NCBI GenBank assembly: GCA_977006965.1
Contig: OZ345379.1
Span: forward strand, 1,612,001-1,676,000
Direction: 5' to 3'
DNA length: 64,000 nucleotides
Origin: Phymatolithon calcareum
Lineage: Eukaryota > Rhodophyta > Florideophyceae > Hapalidiales
The position numbers and the translations under genes are program-made. Each line of letters begins with the position of its first letter. The stretch's first letter is position 1. Below are positions 44,312 through 55,185 of the stretch, one piece after another. Under the pieces are notes generated by a model, which made no database searches, was not told where the DNA came from, and saw only the letters and a program-made list of their open reading frames with translations.

Positions 44312-47300
44312 CTACCACTCCAAGTCGAACCTTCCCAGTCTTGCACTAGCATCGTCAAGGTCCTTTTGTACCTTGCGCCTTCGGTAAAAAATGGGACAGT
44401 CGCCATTACTACACAGCACATCGTGGCAAATATCCCCCATACACCGCTGGCACTCCGTCCACAACGACGCGTAATTCTTCTCCAAATTGCTCACAACGTC
44501 CAAGTTGCGTAAGTAAATTTCAGCTTCGTTCGGCATGCAATACTTACATAGCGCGCCACTTGCGATAGGCGATTTGCATCCGAGGCAACTAAGCCGAACC
44601 TTAGTGAACCGCATCATGCCACCAGTCTTGGGAGTGACAACCTTGATGCTTCGGGTATGTTCGCCGGCAAACAGGCTGCTAGTGGCATTCTTAAGAATGG
44701 GCTCGAAAATGCGTTCAAGCGGTTTGCGGAGCATGTTCTCCAGATAGTACTTGTTATCGATAGGAAGGTTGTTTTCAAGGACGTACAGAGGGTCCTCCGC
44801 ACGCGAGTAAGCCGGTTCGTTCTTCGAGCCCTTGATGATGACGTACGGTACTCGGTCCCCCAACGATGGCGCCGTGCCGGCGTCGCGCTTACGCAGCTTT
44901 TCCGCCAACGTCACATGTGCCTGTTTGTTTTCGTAATCCATTTTTGAAAGCGCTTTGGAAACGACCAGAAGCGAGATATCCATCTTATTCTGCAAAAGAT
45001 CTGAAATTACCTGCTTCACCATGTCCACCGCCTTCCCTTTTTCGCGCTTTTCCAGCAAAAGCTGCAAGACCGAAGAGATAACGTTGGCAACCAATCGGCA
45101 ATTGTCACGTCGCACAGACTCAATTCCCTTGCAATCCATCTTGTCGTACTTCTCCGTCGTGGTCCACAATAGGCCGGCATACCTTTTCTTACTGATGAGT
45201 AAGTACGGAAAATAACACTTCTCAAACTCTAGCTTCACCGGTTTGGGAAAAATGGTTGATATTGCTTCCGCTGCTTCTTCACCAAGTTTCATCGATTCTG
45301 CCAATGATTTTCCTTTGCCGAACCGGATCATCACGGAATCTGTATCACCGTACACGACATCCGCACCTTTGTACCGTTTCTCCACCTCTGCCTTTGTATT
45401 CTCAATCATTTGACGGCCATACGCCGTGGTGGACGCGGATATTTCCATACATGGAAGCTTTCCCACGGATGCTCCCGTAAATCCATACACAGCATTGGCG
45501 GAAATCTTTAGAGCAAGTTGCCGTCCATTCAGTACAGATTTTAAAAACGGGTCTTTCGCTGCGCTCAAGTCTCGCTTCGCTTGCTTCCTGGCCCCTAGAA
45601 GCTCTTCTAACATCGTTGTGAGAATGCCCTGCTTGACTTCGCGTTTCACAAACACGTTCCCTGTCGGAGTTTTCTCGATTTGCTCCGGCTTCAGTTGGCT
45701 GACATGTTCCGGTCGCACCAGCGTGCTGTAACACAGGTTGTGCGCCATGATGATCGACGGGTACAGTGACGCAAAATCGAGTGTTGCGATCGGCTCATCG
45801 TAGTATCCGCGCTTGGGTTCAATCACAGTTGCACCTTCAAATTGCGGTCCTCCGTCCCCACCCCCGCCGCGATCTCGACGAGCAATATCAGGGATGACAA
45901 GATCCTTAACATGGCTCTTTCGATGGAGCAGACTAACAACCTTGATCATGTGTCCGCGCGATACAAGCCATCCCAGTGGGATGCCAGTCACGCGCGCCAT
46001 TTCGATGTAGTTGGTCAAAAACAAAAGTTTGTCCATTAGTCGAATCGGCAGAAATGCATCCTTAAGACAGTACACGGCCAGCCGACGGCGGGTCTGTTCG
46101 TCTCCCTTTTGCAAATCGGAAATGATGCTATAATGCACATCCTCCTTCTGTTCACCAAGAAACTCCGCAGAAACCGAATTGAGGGAGTATGAACGCAGCT
46201 TGTACTCGCGGGTGATAAGTTGCAGCATGTCGAACACCACACGACCATGCATAGAAAAAGAGCGCGACTCATGGGTTCCGAATGCTGACGAACTCAATTG
46301 GGTCTTCTTCATAATAGTCCGCTGTCCTTTCAGCCTGCCCAAGAAGGGGAACTCAGCGACATTTAAAATGCGGGCGCGATCCAGAACGTACGGAAGATCG
46401 AAATTGACAATATTGTACCCCGTGAGAATATCAGGGTCCGACGACCGTACGAACTTGCTCCATGCCGCGAGCATTTCCTCTTCAGTCTTATACGAAAGTA
46501 CCAAAGAACCAACAATCGGAGCACAAGTATCGAGCGTGAATATGACCTTCGCCACCGGCTTGTCCTCTCCATGCGTGACGATATAGTTTGCAATCTGGAT
46601 AACGCTGTCATGCTCCGGTTCTGGAAAAACGCCCTTCCGCCCGGCACATTCGATATCAAATGACAGCCTACGCAGCGGCGCAGTGTGGAGCCATTGACCT
46701 TCAGGCTTATGTGAGATGATATCATTCGCATGTACGTCAACCTCAATTTGCAGCATAGAGCGCATAGATCTCTCATCCTTCACGTTGTACTTCCCAGGTG
46801 GCAATGTCAGCCATGAACAACCGACAAGGTCTACCTCAATCATAAATCGCAATATGTAGTCCAAGGAACCTTCGAAAACGGTGAGCGGTTGCATGTGATA
46901 CGGGCCGTCATGGCCTGCGCGGTCGACAATGAGGTTGCCACGTTTAAATGCATCGCGGGCATATCGCAGTAGCCGTGGATGATGTACAGTGATCTTGAAA
47001 AACGAGAGCTCAGGATCGCCTGGGATATAGTTCATAATGCTGCGCTTAGAGACAATTTCCACGCCCTGCACGAGCGAAGTGCCCGGATCGGAATGGTTGC
47101 GACGGTTTGTATCGCGCTGAGCGGCATTTCGGAGGGCTTTGTCCAGAGCGCGGCCGATGGCTTCTGGAGAAATTCCGGGCATAGCGGGGACGTAAAAGTA
47201 GTGGAAGAAATGGTGCACGTGGACAAGCACAGACGCGCCTTCTTTTGTCAGCCCGTACACATCAATAATTGCAGAGCCGTCATTCCAAGGTGACGCAGAC

Positions 47301-47599
47301 TCCATGACGTCGACTTGCATGATGGAGAGGGCTTCTTTTGCAGTGTCGAGCTTTGCGACGGGACGACGGCGCCACGCTCGAGGACCATCTTCGATGCCCG
47401 GTGCAATTGCGGAGCCCGCCTCCTCGGCCAATAGCGCATCCATGTCGTCCGGTTCCTGGCTTATCTCTGCCTCAAGCTCCTGCATGTACGCGAACTCTTC
47501 GTCTTCGTCCGATCCAGGTCCAGGAACTGCGGGTTCAGACTTGCCCCTGTGCCCGGACCAGGGCTCAGTTTTTGCGCGCTTAGACGCCGGGTTCGACAT
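44312..47599 (-). CDS. POLD1: DNA polymerase delta catalytic subunit
   Basis: The 1,095-residue family-B replicative polymerase is the lagging-strand and repair enzyme. In order: an acidic N-terminus with a basic KRAK segment; 3'-5' exonuclease motifs ExoI SFDIE (D315, E317), ExoII GYNIVNFD (394-401) and ExoIII Y510-CLKD514; polymerase motif A DFASLYPS (608-615), motif B KISANAVYGFTGA (698-710) and motif C YGDTDSV (750-756). The C-terminus has two cysteine clusters, CLGCKSPIASGALCKYC (CysA, zinc) and CQRCMGDICHDVLCSNGDC (CysB, the [4Fe-4S] site contacting accessory subunits). Length is normal for the family. It is intronless with all catalytic residues present, and its 3' end lies 366 bp from the right H2A stop. 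Confidence 0.98.
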   Translation of the reverse strand: MSNPASKRAKTEPWSGHRGKSEPAVPGPGSDEDEEFAYMQELEAEISQEPDDMDALLAEEAGSAIAPGIEDGPRAWRRRPVAKLDTAKEALSIMQVDVMESASPWNDGSAIIDVYGLTKEGASVLVHVHHFFHYFYVPAMPGISPEAIGRALDKALRNAAQRDTNRRNHSDPGTSLVQGVEIVSKRSIMNYIPGDPELSFFKITVHHPRLLRYARDAFKRGNLIVDRAGHDGPYHMQPLTVFEGSLDYILRFMIEVDLVGCSWLTLPPGKYNVKDERSMRSMLQIEVDVHANDIISHKPEGQWLHTAPLRRLSFDIECAGRKGVFPEPEHDSVIQIANYIVTHGEDKPVAKVIFTLDTCAPIVGSLVLSYKTEEEMLAAWSKFVRSSDPDILTGYNIVNFDLPYVLDRARILNVAEFPFLGRLKGQRTIMKKTQLSSSAFGTHESRSFSMHGRVVFDMLQLITREYKLRSYSLNSVSAEFLGEQKEDVHYSIISDLQKGDEQTRRRLAVYCLKDAFLPIRLMDKLLFLTNYIEMARVTGIPLGWLVSRGHMIKVVSLLHRKSHVKDLVIPDIARRDRGGGGDGGPQFEGATVIEPKRGYYDEPIATLDFASLYPSIIMAHNLCYSTLVRPEHVSQLKPEQIEKTPTGNVFVKREVKQGILTTMLEELLGARKQAKRDLSAAKDPFLKSVLNGRQLALKISANAVYGFTGASVGKLPCMEISASTTAYGRQMIENTKAEVEKRYKGADVVYGDTDSVMIRFGKGKSLAESMKLGEEAAEAISTIFPKPVKLEFEKCYFPYLLISKKRYAGLLWTTTEKYDKMDCKGIESVRRDNCRLVANVISSVLQLLLEKREKGKAVDMVKQVISDLLQNKMDISLLVVSKALSKMDYENKQAHVTLAEKLRKRDAGTAPSLGDRVPYVIIKGSKNEPAYSRAEDPLYVLENNLPIDNKYYLENMLRKPLERIFEPILKNATSSLFAGEHTRSIKVVTPKTGGMMRFTKVRLSCLGCKSPIASGALCKYCMPNEAEIYLRNLDVVSNLEKNYASLWTECQRCMGDICHDVLCSNGDCPIFYRRRKVQKDLDDASARLGRFDLEW

Positions 47600-47924
47600 A
47601 TCGCGTGTCTTTCGGATATTCGTGTATCTTTCTTGTCGTTAAGGGAAGCCGTCGGCAGTGGGATGACGTACGGTCGATGGCGTGAGGGGCGTCAGCACTC
47701 GGAATGTGAATGCGCGTTCACAGCTTACGTTGGTCCTCCAATGCACTGGTGAAACAGACAAGTATTACCTTCGAAGTATCTTGTAAAAAAGTGTTGGTCA
47801 AACTAAATTTGGCGGGAAACAGGAGATCTGATGTCATACACGTTTTGATGTGATGTACATTACAGTTGGAAATACAGCTTTCTGAAATCTGGTCTTTAAG
47901 CACCGAAACTTCGGTCGCTATCAT
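47600..47924. other. Region upstream of POLD1
   Basis: It presumably holds the POLD1 promoter. No gene is seen. Confidence 0.45.
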
Positions 47925-48780
47925 ATTATAGATTCATCTCCATGGACGTGGGATAGCACAGCACCGGGAAAGCTGTCATCGAACGAAATTAGTACGTCTA
48001 CACTTTAGTTTGCATAGCTAGAAGGCCGTGAGGGCTTGAGTCCCGAGTGCGCGGTTTTTGAAGCGGTACGCATATCTCACCAAGACATGTAGAGAACGCT
48101 TCCCGCACGTCCGGTTTGTCATTAACAAATGTGTGTATTCCATTTTTGATCAGCACCGATGTCAATGGTAGTATTGAGTCGTGCGCCATGTTAGGGCCCG
48201 GGACAATGTGCGTCGTTCACATTTCATTATGATTGATGATGCCGACAGTGGCGCTGAAAAGTGACCAAGAAAAGGAGAACCTACGTAAACATTGTCACAT
48301 GTGGAATCAATCCACTAGATGTGGTTATCTACTCCTCTCAATCCCACACGCATTTCTTCTTCGCCGGACCTACTGCATGGCATATACCACGAGACTGAAA
48401 TTTGAAATTTGTCTGCACCCACTACATCCTCCTTTCCTGCTGTGCGCTTGACTTACGCGACTTGCTACTGATGAGAGAGCACCTGGTCTGATCCCAGTAT
48501 CAACCTATGTCCAGGCCCCTGACAGTATCCCAGAGGTTTTTTGCGTCCGACGGACGTGTCGTGGACAGAGGAAGGTTTTTTAACACAATCGTGCCATTCT
48601 TGTACAAAGAATCTCCTACAGGGCCGCAAATTTCGAGATCTCGAGTCCTTGCGCAGATCCACCGAAGCAGAGTGGTTTCGATTGAAGCGAGCAGTGATCA
48701 TAAACTTAATACAGCTTATATTCCTGGACGAATGATAGCCCCTGAAAAAAGGCGAAAAAATCAAGTATTAGTCATGACAT
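47925..48780 (+). pseudogene. Decayed copy A of the 719-residue gene, C-terminal half
   Basis: By eye it aligns with 17,270-17,860 and beyond in the intact gene: GGATAGCACAGC..., CGAACGAAATTAGTACGTCT, GAGTCCCGAGTGCGCGG, and the GGACGTGTCGTGGACAGAGG block near 48,552-48,572. It has stops and frameshifts throughout and cannot encode the protein. Confidence 0.82.
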
Positions 48781-49029
48781 AGTGGTCTGAAGATATTACG
48801 TCTATATTTTTGTCTCTTCGATTTTCATTTATCTCCTTGTGATAGTACAGAAGCTGACTTAAAATGCCAATTGAACCTAACGCGCGCCTCTTGAGTGTGT
48901 ACAGAATATCCACGAAAACCTGTGTCTGAAGAACAGTATCTTGGCCAAATCTGAGTCTACACTTTTATCGCGGGATGTATGCACGCAACACGCGCGCCAC
49001 AAGATCCCGAAAAGTAGAGGACATCTAGT
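48781..49029. other. Spacer between pseudogene copies
   Basis: Nothing is recognised. Confidence 0.4.
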
Positions 49030-50075
49030 CCCCGAGCACCGTAAGCTTAGTCGCGACCATTTTACAGATTTATCTCCATTAACGTGAGATGCCCCGGTAT
49101 CTGAGAATCTGTCAACGGACGAAATTCGTACGTCCACACTCCAGTTGGCATCGACAGAAGGCGGTGAGAACTTCAGTCCCGAGCGCGCGATTTTTAAGTG
49201 GTAGCCCTTATCTCAGCAAGGCAGGAAGACGGCGCATTCTGGATCCCTGGTTTCAAATCAGTGATTTGCCCTGAACAAATCTGTGTATTTCATTTTTGAC
49301 CAGCACTGACGATAATGGTGTTATTGCACTGTGCGTCGTGTTAGGGACGGAGACAATGAGCGTCGCCAACACGCAGTGCTGCCCGCAGTGGCTCTGAAAA
49401 GCGACAAAGAAAAGAAAACCACACGAAAGCATTGTCAAATCTGGAATCAATCCACTAGACCTGGCTATCTGCTCCCCCCAATACCAAGCAATTTTCGCCG
49501 GACCTTCTGCATGGCAGATAGCACAAACTAGATTTTTTGCACCCATTATACCCCCTTCGCCCGCTGCGCGGTTAGAATTCCGCGCATCGATGCTCGGAAG
49601 CGAGCAACGTACCGTACGTTGCTCGATTCGTACGTTACGTACGTCGCGAACAGAGGAAAGCATTTCAAAATTGCGAGTCAAGTCGGAGCAGCTCAGCGTG
49701 TTCGCGAGGGAATGGTACAATCCAAAGCGGTCCAAACGTGAGTCCGCTGAGGCGAACCATGGCATACAGCGACTGTCGCCATGCACATTGTTCGGCAGTG
49801 ATTGGGTTGGCGATAGAGCTGGAACGATGAATGCGTGCAAGTGTTCTTAACTCGTTGAGAAGTTTGTTGGCGGTTATTACAGCATTGTGCTGCATGAAGC
49901 CTTTCTTATCACTGTGCTGGCTGTTCACGCTTGATCAAGCATTCACAATGATGTTTGGGTCGCAGAAAATTGCTGTTCAAACCGCATACAATTTCTTGTA
50001 GCGCGGAGTGCGATCGGCATTCACATTGGGACGGAACTGCTACCTGAAACTACGCACCATATAAGAAAAAACCAT
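49030..50075 (+). pseudogene. Decayed copy B of the 719-residue gene, C-terminal half
   Basis: It aligns with the intact gene from about 17,240 to the 3' end. Clear blocks include CGGACGAAATTCGTACGTCC, GTCCCGAGCGCGCGATTTTT, GAAGTTTGTTGGCGGTTATT and the final ATCGGCATTCACATTGGGAC. Frameshifts, stops and internal losses are frequent. It is followed about 70 bp later by a GTPase remnant on the other strand, the same arrangement as copy C. Confidence 0.85.
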
Positions 50076-50139
50076 TTACTGAAGCAGCAGCATACACATT
50101 AGGAGAGCAAACAATGTATTGTTTTAGATCTTGTAAAAA

Positions 50140-50700
50140 CCTCAATCATTCAGATGTGCTCTTCGTAACGCCTTCACGACGCCGGCGATCACGATTTTCT
50201 TTCATCTTTGGAAAGGTTTTCTTTTCTAATCTTCACATTTGGAGCGAGATCCGGTTCATTCGACTCAAGGTTCTCGACAAACGAAAATATGGCCTTCCGG
50301 GCGTGAAGTTCCGGGTTGAAAACGGTCACGTGGGTTCTTATAATCGGAATTGTTCCGCACCTGGTTGGCCTTCCAGTTTTCACGAGAACTGCTCGTCTCA
50401 TTTCTTTCAGCATGTTACCAAATATCCTCATCGCACTCGGGGAATCTTCAAGGAAATTGCTTTCACACGTCCGCCTCAACTCCCTCACTGAATTCAATGT
50501 GAATAGCAAACTTTCGAAAAGCGTGTATCATGCCACCCGTCCCATATGTTACCAGCTTTCTTATAACGCTCTTGTTCCTAGCTGCATTAACTGCTCGCAA
50601 ATGAGCAGATTAATCAAAAATATGACAATATTGAGACAATCAGCAAAATTGTCAAAAGAAAGGAACGCGCTTTCTAAACAAGCTCTTTTGTTATGTAGTA
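50140..50700 (-). pseudogene. Remnant of an AIG1-like GTPase gene, C-terminal end
   Basis: The minus strand matches the last 110-120 residues of the GTPase at 56,194-58,095: RKFAIH.EFS, then DSPSAMRIFGNM, VLVKTGRPTRCGTIPI, VTVFNPELHARKAIFSF. The segment from about 50,530 to 50,700 is a degenerate continuation upstream. The G-domain is missing. The spacer to the neighbouring pseudogene (CATTTACTGA, AGCAGCA, TTGTTTTAGA) matches that at 56,120-56,190, so gene and pseudogene were duplicated together. Confidence 0.85.
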
Positions 50701-51419
50701 CAGTCTTGCGATAGTAAGCTCAGAACTTAGAAAAATAATATATCTGAAAAAGTATGGTCCAAGCTGAATATATCTTATGGCTTAGAGTTACTGATGTAAC
50801 TGCGTTTTCAAAAATCTCTGCAGATGCTCTGTTGACTTCCCGGTGCGGCCCGACGCACTGGTCTCGGGGAAATATGGGAATAGAAAATATAATACTGTAG
50901 AGATAGGTGCTGATATTGTAACCGTTTTGACAAAGGAGAACCTCCAGCACGCTATTTTTTTCACATAACCTTCTGTGGCGGCCTTACTGTAAGACTTTCT
51001 AAATGAAGCTACTGCAGTACACCCGTGCCCATAAATCACCGTCCCATCGCACCATATTTAAAGCCCGGCCACACGGCTTTCTAGACAGTTTCAAAGCGAT
51101 ATTCGATAATGTAAAGACACCAACGGTATGTGACAAAGAGTGCACGCAGGAATCGTGCTGTGTGCATCGTCAGTGTATAGCCCTAAATTGATCACTGGGC
51201 CGCAAAATACGAGTTGTATACGTACATCGACCATATACACAGTTATGGAAACTAAAATTTTGTAGGAAAAAGAATCCGAACCTTTTTCCCGATTCTTACG
51301 ATTTAGCAGGCAGACTTAATATGATCTCTTGTTTCGTACTTCGTCGTAAATTATCACGACATTCTCAGCACTTTACTGTACATTGCATTACTGTACTCGA
51401 AACCTTCTTTGCAACCAGC
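50701..51419. other. Gene-free stretch
   Basis: No gene is recognised. It should contain the promoter of the split gene beginning at 51,420. Confidence 0.4.
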
Positions 51420-51506
51420 ATGGCCCCGTTTCCTAAGGAACTGCTTACTGAACTCGAGCGCCTTGTTTCGTCAGGAAATGTTGATGGACTTGGTCCGTCT
51501 GCAGTC
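51420..51506 (+). pseudogene. 5' part (29 codons) of a small gene split by a LINE
   Basis: An ATG at 51420 opens MAPFPKELLTELERLVSSGN and runs in frame to the target-site copy ending at 51506. Beyond it the frame continues only into the retrotransposon tail and stops at 51,542. Reading from 51506 directly to 53,912 (just after the second target-site copy) keeps the frame, so this is the start of the gene that continues at 53,912-54,749. Function is unknown. Confidence 0.75.
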
Positions 51507-53899
51507 TTTCTTTCTTTCTTTACTGCAGAAGACGTTAACTAGAGTTAACATCAGGGGTTGTCAAGCAACCCCTCATTGTTCACGAATTTGAGTACTTCAA
51601 GCGGTTTCTCCCTACATAATTCCTCTACCGTTTTAGGGCCTACTCTACCAATAGTCTGCCGTCTTGATAAAGCACGCCCACTACAGCGAAGAATTAAGTG
51701 ATCAACAGTTTCTTTGGTTCCATCTGGACAGGCCTTGCACCTGTGGTCGTATTCCGCCGAGCCATCGTCCTTCCGGTGAAAAGCTGCTACCAGCGAGCAG
51801 CATTCTGCGGAAAGTTGATTTAGGATGACTTCAGCACGTCTGTGACTAATCCGGAGTTCTGGGGGTAGAAACTGTACACTTCTTGGTTTCATCGAATTGC
51901 GCGGTTTAATTATGGACCGCGCGGCTTCCATGGTCAAGGGTACGCCTTGATGCGTCACGATATCTGATTCCGTAATGCCTCGACGAGCAAGCTCGTCGGC
52001 TTTCTCGTTCCCAGGTATCCCACAGTGGCTTGGAACCTAAATCGCCTCGATGGTGACGTTGCCCTCTATCAATGCCTCCATGGCTTCCCACAGCTTCCTT
52101 GTCATTTCGCCATACATCCGAGGCTGTCCGGCCAATGCATCCAGACAGCTCCTACTGTCGGTGAACCACCGAATGTGTTGTCCTCCATCGAATTCCAGTT
52201 GTTGTACGGCTTCGAAAGCTCGGACCGCCGCGAATACCTCGGCGTCGAGGGACGAACCGATCGCTCCCATGCTCATGCCAATTTCCTTCAGTGCGTTGTC
52301 CCCGCGTAAGATCAAGATACCTGCGCCACCTACCTGACTGGGGATGCTTCTGTACATATCGAGAGTGTCGCCGTCCTCGTCGCAGATCTTGACTAGCATC
52401 TGGGAGCCAGTGGGGGACGTCTGATACGCGTGTTCGTTCCCATCGTCGTATATCAGCAGAATGTCCGGTTGTTTCCGATGTCGAGATTCAAACTTCCGGA
52501 CGGCTGGGAGACCTCTGATGTTGGCGGTGTACCATCCTTCGTCCCATCGGACAGAAACTCTTTCGTTTTCGGCTAGGCTCTGCAGAGCTGTTTTCGGTAT
52601 AGCACCAACGCTGCCATCCGTCCATATTTCCATGTCCGCCGGGTGTTCCGCATTCCTTTCCCAAATGAACCTTCCCGCTGTCTCCAGTTTTTCCGCCTCG
52701 TCGGCCTGTGCGGAGATTGGCGTGTAAAGAATTGACAGTCGGCCCGCCGAGCGGTCTTTCGGTATGGGACTGTAAATACTGCTCCGCGGCCATGCCAGAA
52801 TTCCTTTGGATGCCAGGAGTTTGGCGCTGGCGTTGCGCCATGACCTTGTTTGCCGTTTTGACGGTTTGGTGCGCTCGTTCGTTGATTGTACCACCGGTGC
52901 CCTCCGGTCTATACGAAGAGCCTTTTCCATTCCAGAGCCCCATCCTGTTCGCCAATTTCCCTCAAGTTTTGAATATAGGTCAGTTTACGTAAGTTAGCAG
53001 TTTTTGTTGGGAAACACGAGCTGCCTCATTTCGAGAGACCTCCACTTGCCGAGTGTGTGTCTCAAAACCATGCACCGCGTATGCGTGTGCCCCGTAAAGG
53101 GCGACCGGTTCACAGTAGCTCTTCCGGAATGCCTCCATCGTGACCTCTTCCGCTCCCCAACTCGTTCCGCTCAGCGCACGCATGAAGCTAGTCTTAGCCT
53201 TCAGTTTCCGGGAGATTTCTGTGCAGTGTTTCTTGAAGCTTAGCCGCTGGTCGAAATGCACTCCCAGAAATTTGTAGTCGGTCGTTGCTTCGATGGGTTC
53301 ACTGTCGATAGTGACTGCCTGGTTCAGTATGTCCTTTGGACGTCTTCCGCCAGCCGCAAAACCTAATACTTTGCATTTCGTTGCGTTGACCTTGATTCGA
53401 AGTTTCTTGCAAAAACTGCATAGGGCCCGTGCCGCTTTGTTTAGTTTCTCAGTGACTTCATCCCAGTTGTTACCTCTCGCATGGAAGCTTGTGTCATCGG
53501 CAAAGCTAAACTGTTCCACATCCTCGACTTTGACATCCAGATCCAAAATTTACAGGTTCCAAAGGCTTGGCGACAGAGAGCCGCCTTGTGGCAAGCCGCA
53601 TCCAAGTACCCATGATCTACCGACCGTCCCGCTGAAAGAGCCTCTAGCTCGGCGGTCAGTCAAATAGGCGCGCATCCAGCATAGTATATTGGAGGGACAG
53701 CCTAGGTTGCCCATTTTCGCCAGGAGTGCGGGAATAACCACACGGTCGTACGCTGCGCTGAAGTCGACGAAAAGGGCAGCACACTTCTGCCGGCATGAGA
53801 GAGAATTTGCCGTGCGTTGAGCCATGGCTGCGATGTGTTGCTGAGTGCCTCGAAACCTCCGAAATCCTGCCTGAGTCGCAGGTAGCTGCAACTCGAGCC
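51507..53899 (-). mobile_element. 5'-truncated LINE (reverse transcriptase + RNase H), 12-bp target duplication
   Basis: This 2.39-kb non-LTR retrotransposon has perfect CCGTCTGCAGTC repeats at 51495-51506 and 53900-53911. Its minus-strand 3' end is a GAAA-repeat tail. The reverse-transcriptase part (53,899-52,980) shows VDFSAAYDRV, GLPQGGSLSP and FADDTSF, with an in-frame TAA at about 53,548. After a frame change near 52,955 the RNase H part (52,930-51,551) shows IWTDGS, DAEVFAAVRAFE, FTDSRSCLDAL and, beyond an in-frame TAG at 52,037-52,039, VPSHCGIPGNEKADELARRG. A Cys-rich CKACPDGTKETVDHLILRC segment lies near the C-terminus. The endonuclease and the start of the reverse transcriptase are missing, so the copy is dead. 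Confidence 0.93.
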
Positions 53900-53911
53900 C
53901 CGTCTGCAGTC

Positions 53912-54749
53912 ATGTCGCAGTATCAAGCGAAATTCGGCAAACTAAATCATCGATCGTTTGCCAATAAATTGCGCCAAGTACGCAAAAGATTCGGAAAAGC
54001 GCCGACTGTCCAACGCAAAGGTCAGTTTAACACATTGCTCATAATTGCAAGTCCGCTCTCTTTTCTCTGTACTGATGGCAATTGTCTTCCTCACCAGATA
54101 ATATCAAGAAGAAGCAGAAAAATTCGATGTCGGAGCGATGTTTACTCCGGATGAGGCGGAGGAGGTGGGTAAAGAACTGACGAGTGACGAAGACGAGGAC
54201 GTGGAGCTCGCAGTAGACGTGGAGAACGATGATGAAAAAGAGTTTTTGGACGCTAACAAGGGAATCGAGCTTCTGCTTGCAGACACGTATTTTATGCCAG
54301 TATATACCATGGCGCCTTGGATGAACCCAAACGACCAGCGGAACGAGTACCTATCAGTTGCTATCTTACTGAATTCCGGTACAACGGCGAATGACTACAC
54401 TATCAACGTGGTTGACGATGGAAACTACCTCGAGTATAAGGTGTACTGGCCGCTTGAAATGAGCGACACGACCGTGTTGCATCGAGCTTGGCTGAATGGA
54501 GCGGTGGAGGTCGTCAGTGAGCATCATCCCCAAATCGAAGCTTTCATCAAGCCACTCGAGCGCTTACAGCGCATAGCCGACAAGAAAATTACTGGCACAG
54601 CGCGTATTCCACTTCCATTCGCCGTTGAGTCCCGGTTTGACAGTCGCCTTCTGAACTACCACGAAAGCAATGTCAAAATAGCGTACTGTATCCTGCGTCG
54701 CCCGGCGAAGAGTGTGACCCAGCGCAACATTGAGGAGATTTTAGTCTGA
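53912..54749 (+). CDS. Main body of the LINE-split gene, with one predicted intron; unknown function
   Basis: Exon piece 53,912-54,020 (MSQYQAKFGKLNHRSFANKL, basic) is followed by a GT donor (GTCAGT), a TACTGAT branch-like site near 54,070, and an AG acceptor at 54,107-54,108 that keeps the frame. It then reads EEAEKFDVGAMFTPDEAEEV, an acidic stretch, and a folded-looking region ending at 54,749. With the 29 codons at 51,420 the pre-insertion gene would have encoded about 278 residues. An earlier CAG acceptor (54,097) would shift the frame. If unspliced, only the 203-residue frame from ATG 54,138 remains. I recognise no family. Whether the disrupted allele is expressed from an internal start is unknown. 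Confidence 0.6.
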
Positions 54750-55185
54750 TAGAGAGCCGCGTAAATTTATTGTCTTTTCCAATATTCCCGCACGATCCCG
54801 TATCAAAAGCATTAGATCGCTATCAACGAAATGTTTTTACAACTTTTATCAAATGTGCATCGTGAGGTTTTCTGATTAATTCGCCTATGGCCAATACTGA
54901 AGGTGCAGATTTCACAAAAAAATTCGGACTTTCGAATTTCCCCGCAACCCCCCGAGATGCACAATTGTCAATCCTTGTATACAGTGTTCCCCCTCGTACT
55001 GCATCCCCTCTTTCTGCAAAACCCGCAATGATGCAAAGGAAATCGTCAGATCTAAGCAGTATGGGCCAAATTTAATAGAAAATTTTAAGATTTCTTGCAA
55101 CCTGCAATGCTGCAAGGTTTCTGTGGAGGTGCCCTTTATTTTGCTTATATTTTTGATACCTCAAATTGCAGCTGCAGATGGCGCG
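54750..55185. other. Gene-free stretch
   Basis: Nothing is supported here. Confidence 0.4.
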
